From an uncultured Ruminococcus sp. (lineage in GTDB: Bacteria > Bacillota > Clostridia > Oscillospirales > Acutalibacteraceae): a DNA stretch of 35,123 nucleotides. The DNA is taken from the NCBI GenBank assembly GCA_902774325.1, contig CACYIC010000030.1:1-35123 (forward strand), in the 5' to 3' direction. The notes beneath the pieces were generated by a model, which was given only the letters and a program-made list of their open reading frames with translations, had not been told where the DNA came from and searched no databases. This document shows positions 6,905 to 16,253 of the stretch, piece after piece. Positions within the stretch are counted from its first letter, which is position 1, and every line of letters begins with the position of its first letter. Position numbers and translations under genes: made by a program.

Positions 6905-7533
6905 TGCCGCGATACTCCGACAAGGGGCGCAGACGGCGCAACGCGGGAAGGAAATCGAACAAGGGAAAAAAGCTGATAGTATGGCTGGTTTTGGCGGCGA
7001 TCTTTGCCGCGGCGGTCATCGTCATCGCGGTCAATCTCAACAGCAAGTCCGCGGACGATCTCCGCAAGGTGAGCTATCCGCGCGGCTACAGCGAATACGT
7101 TGACAAGGCGGCTAAGGAATACGAACTCGATCCCGCCCTGATATACGCGGTCATCCGCACCGAAAGCGGCTTTGATCCCGACGCCGAATCGGCGGTCGGG
7201 GCGAGAGGCGTCATGCAGATGATGCCGTCCTCCTTTGAATGGCTGATGGAGCAGCGCGGGGAATCGGGAAAATACACCTCGGACGATCTCTTTGATCCCG
7301 GGGTCTGCATCGACTACGGCTGCTATCTGCTGAAATATTTTTACGATTACTACGGCACCGAGCAGTGCGCGGTCGCCGCCTACAACGCGGGCTTTGCCGT
7401 CGGCGACTGGCTGAAGGATCCCAACTGCAGCTCCGACGGGGTGACGCTCGACGTTATCCCCTATCCCGAGACCTCGGAATACGTCGAGAGGGTAGAGAGC
7501 GCCAAGAAAGCGTACACCGAGCTGTATTATTAG
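6904..7533 (+). CDS. Membrane-anchored lytic transglycosylase (SLT domain)
   Basis: A 209-residue protein with a very basic N-terminus, one membrane segment (LIVWLVLAAIFAAAVIVIAV, about residues 25-44) and an extracellular SLT domain. YAVIRTESGFDP supplies the catalytic Glu, GARGVMQMMP is the second motif, and CAVAAYNAGFAVGDWL the third. This is the classic Slt70-like pattern that cleaves peptidoglycan glycan strands. The start is ATG 6904, seven bases after AGAGG and overlapping the coaE stop. No convincing terminator follows, and 7568-7620 holds only a degenerate GC-rich duplication. Confidence 0.93.
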   Translation: MPRYSDKGRRRRNAGRKSNKGKKLIVWLVLAAIFAAAVIVIAVNLNSKSADDLRKVSYPRGYSEYVDKAAKEYELDPALIYAVIRTESGFDPDAESAVGARGVMQMMPSSFEWLMEQRGESGKYTSDDLFDPGVCIDYGCYLLKYFYDYYGTEQCAVAAYNAGFAVGDWLKDPNCSSDGVTLDVIPYPETSEYVERVESAKKAYTELYY

Positions 7534-7567
7534 GGCGCTTCTTAGGGCGTTTCCGGATGCTCCGTGA

Positions 7568-7620
7568 GCGGCTCGGCTCAGCTTGCGCGAATCGGTTTAG
7601 CTTGCGCGGCTCGGCTCAGC
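7568..7620. repeat. Short direct repeat in the 3' region of the SLT gene
   Basis: GCGGCTCGGCTCAGC occurs at 7568-7582 and 7606-7620. A shorter GCTTGCGCG lies between and overlaps the copies. No gene or terminator is evident in 7534-7684. Confidence 0.5.
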
Positions 7621-7684
7621 CGATAAACAAAACCTATAACAACCGTTAACAATAGATATCAATACATGAAAGGACTGATCTGCA

Positions 7685-9094
7685 ATGGCAGAAGAAAAAA
7701 ACAAGACGCAGCTTCTCAGGGAGAAGCTCATGAAGAGCGACAAGCTCCCGTTCAAAAGCTTGTCCCCGGAGGAGATCGCGAAGGCGGATGAATTCTGCGA
7801 GGGCTACAAGGCTTTTCTGGACGCCTCTCCGGTGGAGCGCGAGGCAGTCGAATACACCGTGAGGCTCGCCCGCGAAAAGGGCTTTGTGCCCTTTGATCCC
7901 GAGACCTCCTACAAGGCGGGCGACAGGGTCTATCTCATCAACCGGGGCAAGGCGGTGGCTCTGGCGGTGATCGGCAAAAACGGCGTGAGAAACGGCGCGC
8001 GTCTGGCGATCGCTCATATAGACTCCCCCAGGGTCGACCTCAAGCCCACTCCGCTCTACGAGGCTAACAACCTCGCCCTCTTCAAGACCCACTACTACGG
8101 CGGACTCAAAAAATATCAGTGGACGGCTATCCCGCTCACCCTTCACGGCAGAGTGGTTAAGCTCGACGGCACGACGGTCGATATCAAGTGGGGCGACGAG
8201 CCCGACGAGAGCTGCTTCTGCATCACCGACCTTCTGCCTCATCTCGCCCAGGAGCAGGCGGCAAAAACCATGTCCAAGGCGTTCACGGGCGAGGATCTCA
8301 ACGTGCTCGTCGGTTCGCGTCCGCTTCCCGGCGCCGAGGACGACAAGGAGCTTGTCAAGCTCAACGTCATGGCTGTCCTCAACGAGAAATACGGGATCAC
8401 CGAGAACGACTTTCTTTCGGCGGAGCTTTGTCTGGTCCCCTCCTTCAAGGCTAAGGATATCGGCTTTGACCGCAGCATGATCGGCGGCTACGGCCACGAC
8501 GACAAGGTCTGCGCCTATCCCGCGGCTGTGGCGGCTTTTGACACGGAGCTTCCCGAGTGCACCTGCATAACCTATCTCACCGACAAGGAGGAGATCGGCA
8601 GCGAGGGCAACACCGGAATGCAGAGCGACTTCCTGCGCTATTTCATCTACGACCTCGCGAAGCTCGACGGTATCGAGGGCTACCGCGCGGTTTCAAGCTC
8701 CGCCTGCCTTTCGGCTGACGTGAACGCCGCGTTCGATCCAACCTACGCCTCCGCTTTTGAGGCGAACAACAGCAGCTACCTAAACGGCGGCGTGGTCATT
8801 TCAAAATATACCGGACACGGCGGAAAGTACGACACCTCCGACGCCTCGGCGGAATATATGGGCAGGATCCGCTCTCTGCTCGAGAAGAACGATATCCTCT
8901 GGCAGATCGGAGAGCTCGGCAGGGTAGACCTCGGCGGCGGCGGAACCATCGCGAAATATGTCGCGAATATGAACGTCGATGTCATCGACCTCGGCGTGCC
9001 CGTGCTCTCGATGCACGCGCCCTTTGAGATCGTCTCAAAAACAGACGTTTATATGGCTTACAGAGCCTTCTATGAGTTCTTTGCGGAAAAATAA
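7685..9094 (+). CDS. M18 family aminopeptidase
   Basis: A 469-residue metallo-aminopeptidase of the M18 family, which releases N-terminal, often acidic, residues from peptides in the cytoplasm. Expected family blocks are present in order: LAIAHIDSPRVDLKP (first metal His and Asp), THYYGGLKKYQWTAIPL, YGHDDKVCAYPA (bridging Asp), YLTDKEEIGSEGNTGM (catalytic Glu pair), SSACLSADVNAAFDP and, near the C-terminus, VLSMHAPFEIVSKTDV with the last metal His. Length matches the family. The start is ATG 7685 with GAAAGGA upstream. It is transcribed alone and is followed by a strong terminator. Confidence 0.95.
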   Translation: MAEEKNKTQLLREKLMKSDKLPFKSLSPEEIAKADEFCEGYKAFLDASPVEREAVEYTVRLAREKGFVPFDPETSYKAGDRVYLINRGKAVALAVIGKNGVRNGARLAIAHIDSPRVDLKPTPLYEANNLALFKTHYYGGLKKYQWTAIPLTLHGRVVKLDGTTVDIKWGDEPDESCFCITDLLPHLAQEQAAKTMSKAFTGEDLNVLVGSRPLPGAEDDKELVKLNVMAVLNEKYGITENDFLSAELCLVPSFKAKDIGFDRSMIGGYGHDDKVCAYPAAVAAFDTELPECTCITYLTDKEEIGSEGNTGMQSDFLRYFIYDLAKLDGIEGYRAVSSSACLSADVNAAFDPTYASAFEANNSSYLNGGVVISKYTGHGGKYDTSDASAEYMGRIRSLLEKNDILWQIGELGRVDLGGGGTIAKYVANMNVDVIDLGVPVLSMHAPFEIVSKTDVYMAYRAFYEFFAEK

Positions 9095-9117
9095 AACGAT
9101 CTAAGCGAAAATTAAAA

Positions 9118-9162
9118 CCGGGATGACTTGCTCGTTTTGAGCTCGGGTCATCCCGGCTTTTT
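9118..9162 (+). terminator. Terminator of the aminopeptidase gene
   Basis: CCGGGATGAC (9118-9127) pairs with GTCATCCCGG (9147-9156). A nested GCTC/GAGC lies inside, and CTTTTT follows. Confidence 0.93.
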
Positions 9163-9200
9163 GGTTATCGCCGCTATTTATACTATACGCTTTATACTGA

Positions 9201-9471
9201 TTTTCAATAATTGAAAATTGTTATTATACTATAAATAATATGTACTGAATAAACGACGACACGCCGTTGTCGTTTTACCAAAACACAATCAAGCTTGTGT
9301 TTTGGCTCAAAATCTGCGATTTTGATTCAGTACATATTTATAAATCTGCTCACGCAAAGAAAGCGTTTTTGCGTGGTGCAAGGGTTTTGAACGTTTATGT
9401 TCAAAACCCTTGCACTTAAACAATTCCAAAACCGTAATAATGTCTGATGATTTCTGTGTTTTTGAATTGTT
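9201..9471. repeat. Hairpin-dense intergenic element
   Basis: Seven inverted repeats fill this gene-free stretch. Stems: 9201-9208/9210-9217; an outer 13-bp stem ATATGTACTGAAT 9238-9250/9325-9337 enclosing three hairpins (9251-9260/9266-9275 with one mismatch, 9278-9288/9295-9305, 9307-9314/9318-9325); then 9351-9358/9368-9375, a perfect 17-bp stem 9376-9392/9399-9415, and 9419-9426/9464-9471. The enclosed part would fold like a cloverleaf. It may be a non-coding RNA, a MITE- or REP-like element, or regulatory structure for the surface cluster. Remaining bases 9472-9550 show nothing clear. Confidence 0.7.
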
Positions 9472-9550
9472 CAGCAGATATTAAATAGCGCAAAATAATC
9501 AAAATAAAATACCGTTTGTTATAAAATTTGACCTTTTTGTCTCAAAACAC

Positions 9551-9579
9551 TTGAAAAAGTCTCGGTTTTAAGGTATAAA
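9551..9579 (+). promoter_or_regulatory. Promoter of the surface-protein cluster
   Basis: TTGAAA (9551-9556), 17 bases, TATAAA (9574-9579). The predicted transcription start near 9586 makes ATG 9614 the first usable start. Confidence 0.7.
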
Positions 9580-9613
9580 TATAATGAAAAAAAGTAAAAG
9601 AAGGGGTGCTTTT

Positions 9614-12600
9614 ATGTTCAAACGAATATCCAAAAGGCTGTTCGCGGCGCTTTTGTCGCTGTGCGTGATCGTTTCAATGGCAACGGTCGGCACGGTCGGC
9701 AACCTTGCCGCCACAAGGGAAAGCGCGGCGGTCGGCAACGCGATAGCGGAGCAGGCTGTCGAGCAGATGATCGACGACGGTCTGCGCGCGATCTGCATGG
9801 GCATGGACGCCGTGGGCGAGGCTACCGGCAACGGCGACGTTCAGAAGGTCTTTTCCGTGATCGAGGAATGGGCGTTCATGAGCACCGAGGAGATCGCGAT
9901 CGAGGAGCTCAAGGAGCTGTGCGAGGAAATCCTCAACGAGATCAAGGAGCTTGAGGCTCAGGTCGCCTCCGATGATTCCTACATCGCCTCCATGCTCGCC
10001 AATCAGAACGTCTACAACGCCAAGACGGACTTGGACAACGCGTGGCAGTCGGACGTCACGAACTATATTACGAATTCAAACGCGGGCAACACGCTTGCCG
10101 CCTACAGGGACTACCTGACCGACGCGGTCAACGGAAAGCCCGAGGACGTGCTGCGCGACGATCTGAACTATCTGATAAAGCAGTACGCGCTGATGTCCTC
10201 GTCGTCGATAGACACGAGCAGCTACACGGTGGACAACCTCAAAAAGATGATGTTTGAAACCAACGATATCAACAAGTGCTTTATCACGCTGCTTTCAAAC
10301 CTTTCGGCGGCGCTCAGTCCTCACGGCACGGCAAGCTCCACCTGCGCGGAGCACGCGGCGCACGTTGCGTATATGGCATATCCTTTCAGCCATCAGCAGT
10401 ATTCGTACGTCCACGGTATCGTTGAGGAGCAGCTCATGATGATAATGCTGGTCGAGATGGCGTACAACGAATACCTTTACCAGCAGGGCAAATATCTGAG
10501 CGAGGCATATCACGACGAGGACAACCCCAACGGCTGGTACGCGGGTTACCTCGGCTATCAGCAGGATTTTTACTACGAGATGAACCGCGGCTCCGACTGC
10601 GTCAACTCGCGGATCGAAAAAATGCTCGACGCGAAAATGAACGTAGACGGCGAGGGTCATGTCATGCTGTCAATGTCCGACTATATGAAGCCCGAGGACG
10701 CCGTGACCACCACGCTGAGCATAAACGACTACTATGATAGCGTGGACGTGCTTTATGAATGGGCGACTAAGTGCAAGAGCGATTACGACTATTTCCTTGA
10801 CGCCACGCACGACGACGGAACTCATATCTCGAGCCCCGAATTTATCGGTAAGAATGTCAAATTCAAAAAGGTCATGACCCATTCGCCCGCGGGCAGCAAG
10901 GTCTACTATATCCTCGACCCGGAGCAGTTCAAGGGAACCGAGGCGCTGTATGTCAAGAACCTGGATCACAAAATAGTCTTTCACGGTCTGGGCAGCGACA
11001 CCCACACGGAGTCCTGCGACTATCTGAACCTTTGCAACGAGATGACCGACGGCGCGAACACCTTTATCGGTATTACCGACAAGGACTGCACGGGCTTCAG
11101 CGATCTGTTGACCACGAACTATTTCTCGATCAGCGATTCAAAGATCGAGAACTACCTGAGCGGTTTGGGTGGATATCTCCCCGACGCGCATACCAATCCC
11201 AACCACGACGGCGGCGCGCCGCACAACTTTGTGCTTTCCTCGGATTACAGTCTGGAGTCCAATATGTTCGCTACCAATTACGCCAAGATCAAGCTTTTGG
11301 ACTGCGAGCGGCAATTCCCCGACTGCAAGCCTGTCGCGGACTATGAGATGGATATGGAGCATGGTCAGAACTCGACCGACGAGTGCTACACCGTATTCCT
11401 TCGCAACAAGAGCAGCGTGTTCTCACAGATCGCGCACGCCGAGGTTTCCAACCCCGCTGCGGGCGAGATAAAGATCACCGCTGACGACGTGCATTACTAC
11501 GGCAACGGCGAGAGCGTTATGGTTGCCGCGGGCACGGAGCTCACGGTGAAAATGAAGTCAAACGGCGGCAGACTGACCGCTCTGAAGCTGATCCGCAACG
11601 CTGATTCGGTTTCCGGCACGGCGAAAAAATCCGAGGAGCTGCTTCTTGACGAGGCGCAGCTTGAGGGCTATACGCCCGACGCGGAGGGATATATCACCGT
11701 GCATTTCACCATGCCGTATTCCGACGCTACTTATCGCCTGGAGGTTGACGACACCGTCGCCTTCGCCTCGATCAGCTCAAACGAAGGCGGCACGGCTGCT
11801 TTTGAAAACGGCTTGACCGAGCAGTACTGCAAGATCGGTGAAAAGACGGTCGTTTACGTCGCTTGCGACAGCGGCTGCGCGCTGCACAGCATTTATTTGG
11901 AGGACTCAAAGGGCAATATGCTCAACGACAGTCCCGTGAAGATAGACGTCTCCGAAAAGAGAAAGGACGGCGAGGACGCCTACGCCTTCACCATGCCCTC
12001 TCAGATCGTGACGGTCAGGGTTTATTTTACTGCCGGCAACACCGTCAGCATTGATACCGAGACCTTCCAGTACAACGAAAACGGAGACAAGCTGACCTAC
12101 ATCTCATTTATCGACGACCCCGACGCGACCTCGCGCGTTTATGCGCCCGGTTTCCCGGTCAGCTTCAAGGCGATCTGCGATCCCAGCTACGCCGACAACC
12201 TCGCCGTAACCGCGCGCGGAGTGACAAGCGGCAAGGATTACGCGATTAGAAACGAAAACGACGTTTATACCCTTGATATGGAAACCGAGGATGTGACGGT
12301 CGGCGTTTCGTTTGACCCGCATACCTTTGTCAACGGCTTCTGCACCGAATGCGGATTGTACGAAAAGCCGCTGCTCGGGGAAAACGGTTATTATCAGATC
12401 ACAAACGCCGGCAACCTGTTCTGGATCTCCGCGCTGACGAGGGACGATCACACCCACGCGTTCTTTGACGGCCGCAATCCCGCACCCAAATTCGAGCTGG
12501 TCAAGGACATCGACCTTGAAAGCAGACAGTGGGAGCCGATCGCGTCCGCTGTAGCCAACAATGAATTCAAGGGCGTCTTTGAAGGCAACGGTCATACGAT

Positions 12601-15073
12601 CAACAATTTCTATTTCCGCAAGGATGTAAAGCTTCCCGAGGATCCCATCATGTATTACGGCTTGTTCACTAGCTGTGACGGCGCGAGGATCCGAAACTTC
12701 ACAATTAAGGGCAAGGCGGAGATCGTCTGCAATCTGCCGGACGGCGAGCACTTTGACGATCTCTATATGCTGCATTTTGCAACGATAGCGGGCGGAACGT
12801 GCCTTTCATCCCGGTTCAGCGATATTTTCAGCTATGTCGATATCACCGCCGAAAGCAACGTTCCGGCGCTGGAGATCATTGCCGCGGGCATTACCAATAA
12901 CCAGTCCGTCGACGGAATAATCGAGCGCTGCGTCAACTTCGGCAACATCACCGGTGATCTTTACGGCGCCGCGGGCATCGTCAATTCTTCGTCATATCCC
13001 GAAGCGAAGATCACGGACTGCGCCAACATAGGCACGATCAAATCCACCAGGAACTTTGTGACTTCGGATTCTTCTGTCTTTATAGGCGGAATCGTCCGTG
13101 CGGTGTGGAATTCCATTCTTTTCAACGACTGGTGCTCGCTTCATATCAACAACTGCTATAACTACGGAGAACTCGGCAATGTCAACGACGCGATTTCCGA
13201 TACCCATGACGAACACACCTATATCAACAACTGTTACTATCGCGAGGGAAGCGCCTACGACAGCAAAAACACAAGCGCCTCCCACACAGCCGAGCAGTTC
13301 AGATCCGGCGAAACGGGCTATCTTCTCAACGGCGGCGTGACCGACGGCACTCAGGCGTGGTATCAGAATATCGACAACGGCAAAACGCCCGACGATTATC
13401 CTCTGCCCGACAAGACGAGAGGAACCATATACTACGTCGAGAGCGAAAACCGCTGGTCAAACTTCCCCGACGGCAAAAACCCGGATGAGCCCGACCCGGA
13501 GGAGCACGGCATCCGCACCTATGAGGAGCTGGTCGAGTTTGCTCAGGGCGTAAATTCCGGCAGGAACCGCGACAGCGCGTACCTTGAAAACAATATCATC
13601 GCGCCCGAGGGCAGCGTTTGGACAGAGGGAATCGGCACGAAGGAAAAGCCCTTCAAAGGAAGCTTCGACGGCAGGGGCTGCTTCATCGTCGGACTCACGA
13701 TCGACAACGCCGAATACGGCGGTTTGTTCGGAACCGTCGGCAAGGAAGGCGTCGTAAAGGATCTGGGAGTCATCGGCAGCAAGTACAATACCTCCTCACA
13801 GTACGCGGGCGGTATCGCGGCGATCAACGAGGGCACGATAGACCACTGCACGGGCGGCGCGAATATAGGCGGAAGAACCAGACTCAAGCTGCCCAACGGC
13901 AAGATCATCAACCCGACCGAGTATTATTCGTTCGTAATAGGAAGCGAGAGCGGCGGCATAGCGGCGATAAACCGCGGAACCATCACAGGCTCTAGAAGCT
14001 GCGCCTTCATCGAGGGAGGAAGCTGCGGCGGTATCGTTTCGTCCAACGAGGGAAAAATCTACGGCTGCGCGAACAACGGCTCCGTAGGTAAAAACGACAG
14101 CTCCTGCAAAAGCGCGGGAGGTCTCGCCTGCGTGAACAACGGAGTTATCGAAAGCTCCTACAACGCGGGCAAGATCGTATGCAAATACGCCGAATCAAAG
14201 GGCGCGGTAGCCGGAGTCAACGGCTCAGACTCCGTTGAAAACGTATTCTATTCGGACGTCGATAAGGTTCTTCCCATCGGCACCTCCTCAAACGCTCAGC
14301 TCGGCGACAGCAACAAGTCGGTATCAAATACGGATATGCAAAAGCCCGAATTCGTAACCACGCTCAACGGTGTGACGGATGATTCCGTTGAATGGGTCCG
14401 GACGATGTACGGCGCGATGTATCTGAATCAGGGCTACCCGCTGATCAAGGGCAGATATCTCAGTCAGAGGACCCTCTCGCTCGCGGACAGCCTTTCGGTG
14501 AGCGGACTGATGCACAGCAGTCTGAATATCGATCTGCAAAAGCTCGACGAGGGCAGCGAGGAATACAAGGCGCTCGCCGCGAAGGGCAAGGTTCTCGCGG
14601 CTTACAGCGCGATCACGGTCGATGGAAACGGAGGCTATGCTCCCGCGGAGCTTTGGAGCGCCGGAGGAATGAAGCTTTCGGTTCCGACGGGAGGAAAGAA
14701 TATCCGCCTGACGGCTATTAGTCCCGAGGGCGAGGCGGCGGTCGTCGCTCCCGACAGCGTCGAGAACGGCACGGCGGTCTTTACGGTCGCGGAGCTTGAC
14801 AGCTTCGCGGTCACCGAGGTTTCCGACCCCGACTCCACAGACGCGACCTCGTCAACCGAGGCTTCAAAGCCCGCTTCGGAGAGCACCTCCGCTCCCGCGG
14901 CGCCCGGCGGCAACTCAAACAGCAGCGACGGCTCGGTCAAAACCAACCCGAGCGGCTCCGCTCCCATCCAAACAGGAGAGGCGACTCCCGCTATTCTTGT
15001 TTTGCTCGTCCTCGCGGCGTTCACGGGCTTCATGATTATCAGGAGGAAGCAGCAGCTTGAAGAAAACAAATAA
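9614..15073 (+). CDS. Very large GLUG-repeat cell-surface protein with QTGE tail
   Basis: An 1819-residue exported protein. It has a signal peptide (KRISKRLFAALLSL, hydrophobic to about residue 27), then a largely helical region of about 500 residues. Next come two beta modules ending in FTMPYSDATYRLEV and FTMPSQIVTVRVYF, which resemble InlB-B-type repeats, then a C-x-x-C linker (HTFVNGFCTECG). GLUG-type repeat blocks begin near residues 985 (GVFEGNGHTINNFYF) and 1347 (GSFDGRGCFIVGLTI, GGLFGTVG, AGGIAAINEG). The tail is Ser/Thr/Pro-rich, then PIQTGE (QTGE at 1786-1789), a hydrophobic segment and RRKQQ. The tail is built like a sortase signal but lacks the Leu of LPxTG. The start is ATG 9614, seven bases after AAGGGG; an ATG at 9584 would precede the predicted transcript. 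GLUG proteins are often adhesins, but the ligand is unknown. Confidence 0.85.
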   Translation: MFKRISKRLFAALLSLCVIVSMATVGTVGNLAATRESAAVGNAIAEQAVEQMIDDGLRAICMGMDAVGEATGNGDVQKVFSVIEEWAFMSTEEIAIEELKELCEEILNEIKELEAQVASDDSYIASMLANQNVYNAKTDLDNAWQSDVTNYITNSNAGNTLAAYRDYLTDAVNGKPEDVLRDDLNYLIKQYALMSSSSIDTSSYTVDNLKKMMFETNDINKCFITLLSNLSAALSPHGTASSTCAEHAAHVAYMAYPFSHQQYSYVHGIVEEQLMMIMLVEMAYNEYLYQQGKYLSEAYHDEDNPNGWYAGYLGYQQDFYYEMNRGSDCVNSRIEKMLDAKMNVDGEGHVMLSMSDYMKPEDAVTTTLSINDYYDSVDVLYEWATKCKSDYDYFLDATHDDGTHISSPEFIGKNVKFKKVMTHSPAGSKVYYILDPEQFKGTEALYVKNLDHKIVFHGLGSDTHTESCDYLNLCNEMTDGANTFIGITDKDCTGFSDLLTTNYFSISDSKIENYLSGLGGYLPDAHTNPNHDGGAPHNFVLSSDYSLESNMFATNYAKIKLLDCERQFPDCKPVADYEMDMEHGQNSTDECYTVFLRNKSSVFSQIAHAEVSNPAAGEIKITADDVHYYGNGESVMVAAGTELTVKMKSNGGRLTALKLIRNADSVSGTAKKSEELLLDEAQLEGYTPDAEGYITVHFTMPYSDATYRLEVDDTVAFASISSNEGGTAAFENGLTEQYCKIGEKTVVYVACDSGCALHSIYLEDSKGNMLNDSPVKIDVSEKRKDGEDAYAFTMPSQIVTVRVYFTAGNTVSIDTETFQYNENGDKLTYISFIDDPDATSRVYAPGFPVSFKAICDPSYADNLAVTARGVTSGKDYAIRNENDVYTLDMETEDVTVGVSFDPHTFVNGFCTECGLYEKPLLGENGYYQITNAGNLFWISALTRDDHTHAFFDGRNPAPKFELVKDIDLESRQWEPIASAVANNEFKGVFEGNGHTINNFYFRKDVKLPEDPIMYYGLFTSCDGARIRNFTIKGKAEIVCNLPDGEHFDDLYMLHFATIAGGTCLSSRFSDIFSYVDITAESNVPALEIIAAGITNNQSVDGIIERCVNFGNITGDLYGAAGIVNSSSYPEAKITDCANIGTIKSTRNFVTSDSSVFIGGIVRAVWNSILFNDWCSLHINNCYNYGELGNVNDAISDTHDEHTYINNCYYREGSAYDSKNTSASHTAEQFRSGETGYLLNGGVTDGTQAWYQNIDNGKTPDDYPLPDKTRGTIYYVESENRWSNFPDGKNPDEPDPEEHGIRTYEELVEFAQGVNSGRNRDSAYLENNIIAPEGSVWTEGIGTKEKPFKGSFDGRGCFIVGLTIDNAEYGGLFGTVGKEGVVKDLGVIGSKYNTSSQYAGGIAAINEGTIDHCTGGANIGGRTRLKLPNGKIINPTEYYSFVIGSESGGIAAINRGTITGSRSCAFIEGGSCGGIVSSNEGKIYGCANNGSVGKNDSSCKSAGGLACVNNGVIESSYNAGKIVCKYAESKGAVAGVNGSDSVENVFYSDVDKVLPIGTSSNAQLGDSNKSVSNTDMQKPEFVTTLNGVTDDSVEWVRTMYGAMYLNQGYPLIKGRYLSQRTLSLADSLSVSGLMHSSLNIDLQKLDEGSEEYKALAAKGKVLAAYSAITVDGNGGYAPAELWSAGGMKLSVPTGGKNIRLTAISPEGEAAVVAPDSVENGTAVFTVAELDSFAVTEVSDPDSTDATSSTEASKPASESTSAPAAPGGNSNSSDGSVKTNPSGSAPIQTGEATPAILVLLVLAAFTGFMIIRRKQQLEENK

Positions 15074-15557
15074 TAAAAAGGCAATTATCATAGCGGCAGC
15101 GGCGGTTTTGCTCGTCGCCGCCGCGACAGCGGTGATCCTTGTCCTCAGCGGCGTGTTCAAGAGCGCGCCGGAGCCCGGCGAGGGCATAGTCGGAGTTATC
15201 TCGGACAACTGGGATCCCGGAGTCGAAAAGCCGACGGGAGAGCAGAAGAAGGGAACTCAGATCCCCGGCTACTCCTCCGCCGTCATGAACGCGGGCGACA
15301 AGACCCTGAAAATCAGCATTGGCAATCCAAAGGAGAACAAGGTCGGGATGTTCGCGACCCTCAAGCTCAGGGACGGCGCCGTGCTCTACGAATCCGAGCT
15401 GCTCAAGCCCGGTCAGGGACTGGAGGAGGTCCCGCTCTCCCAAACTCTCGAAAAGGGAGAATACGAGGCGATGGTCGTCTATCAATGCGTTCTGCTCGAC
15501 GAAAAAAACACCAAGCTGAACGCGGCGGAATCGGGCTTCACTCTTATTGTAAAATAA
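15057..15557 (+). CDS. Single-pass membrane protein of the surface cluster
   Basis: A 166-residue protein of unrecognised family. A short basic N-terminus (MKKTNNKK) is followed by one membrane segment (AIIIAAAAVLLVAAATAVILVL, about residues 9-30). The extracellular part contains DNWDPGVEKPTGEQ, GTQIPGYSSA and a beta-rich domain (KTLKISIGNPKENKVGMFATLKL to SGFTLIVK). No cleavage site is obvious, so it probably stays anchored with its C-terminus outside. The start is TTG 15057, with AGGAGG at 15041-15046, and it overlaps the giant gene by 17 bases, so the two are co-translated. It may be an accessory or assembly factor for the surface proteins; that is inference from position only. Confidence 0.75.
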   Translation: MKKTNNKKAIIIAAAAVLLVAAATAVILVLSGVFKSAPEPGEGIVGVISDNWDPGVEKPTGEQKKGTQIPGYSSAVMNAGDKTLKISIGNPKENKVGMFATLKLRDGAVLYESELLKPGQGLEEVPLSQTLEKGEYEAMVVYQCVLLDEKNTKLNAAESGFTLIVK

Positions 15558-15604
15558 GGCTCCGACCTTAGAAATAAAAATTTTATTTGAAAGGAAGTAC
15601 ACCC

Positions 15605-16234
15605 ATGAAAGCAAAAAAACTCTTAACTCTTGCATTGGCAGCGGTAATTGCTGTTGCGTCAGTCGTTTCGGTATCCGCCGCGACGCTCACCGACGCTGAT
15701 CCGAACGGAGAAACCGAGGTAAAGGCTCACATCACCGGAGAAGACCCCGAGGGTCAGGTGAGCTACATCATCACCATCCCGGACGTGATCGACTTTGAGG
15801 AGCTTTCGCGCCCCTCAAGCACTGAGGATCCCGATTACAAGGACGTCGCTTATTCTGTTGAGGCTACAAAGGTCGAGAATCTTGACTCGACCGAGAAGCA
15901 GATAGTGGTTTATGTCAGGGACGAGCACGCGACTGTTGACGGAAACGACGAATACGGTCAGAAGTTCTGGATCTCCAACAAGGCTAATTCCGCCATAAAG
16001 TTTGATTATCATGTTTACAATGTTCCGCAGGTCACCGCCTCGAGCGTTGAGATCGACCGCACGAATATGGCGAACGTCAGCGGCTACGAGCTGACCTCCT
16101 TCACCGAACAGGGTCAGAAGATGGACGGCGTTCTCCGCATAGATCAGGCTCAGCTCGCCGCTTATCAGCTCGCCCAGATCGTCGGTGAATACAGCGGCCA
16201 CATGGTATTCTTCAGCCAGATCGAGGATATCTGA
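15605..16234 (+). CDS. Secreted protein of the surface cluster
   Basis: A 209-residue secreted protein. It has a clear signal peptide (MKAKKLLTLALAAVIAVASVVSVSAA), then ETEVKAHITGEDPEGQVSYIITIPDVIDFEEL and a beta-rich, acidic mature part with no anchor motif. Its opening TEVKAHI is nearly repeated in the next protein (TEVIAHI). The start is ATG 15605, nine bases after AAGGA; the TTG at 15587 has no ribosome site. The design (exported, no anchor, about 180 mature residues, beta-rich) would suit a structural subunit or a ligand-binding partner. I do not recognise a named family. Confidence 0.8.
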   Translation: MKAKKLLTLALAAVIAVASVVSVSAATLTDADPNGETEVKAHITGEDPEGQVSYIITIPDVIDFEELSRPSSTEDPDYKDVAYSVEATKVENLDSTEKQIVVYVRDEHATVDGNDEYGQKFWISNKANSAIKFDYHVYNVPQVTASSVEIDRTNMANVSGYELTSFTEQGQKMDGVLRIDQAQLAAYQLAQIVGEYSGHMVFFSQIEDI

Positions 16235-16253
16235 TTTGCCTCGCTGAACCGAA

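Noticed and set aside
7666-7679. ATGAAAGGACTGAT, also present at 21121-21134, as shared leader peptides
   Set aside because: Both sit at the ribosome site of the following gene, lack their own ribosome site and are best read as similar Shine-Dalgarno contexts.
7646-8497. 283-codon minus-strand reading frame
   Set aside because: Antisense shadow of the M18 aminopeptidase, which has all catalytic motifs on the plus strand.
9201-9471. CRISPR array or tRNA cluster in the hairpin element
   Set aside because: The stems differ in sequence and length, there are no equal direct repeats or spacers, and the fold lacks tRNA D-, anticodon and T-arm consensus.
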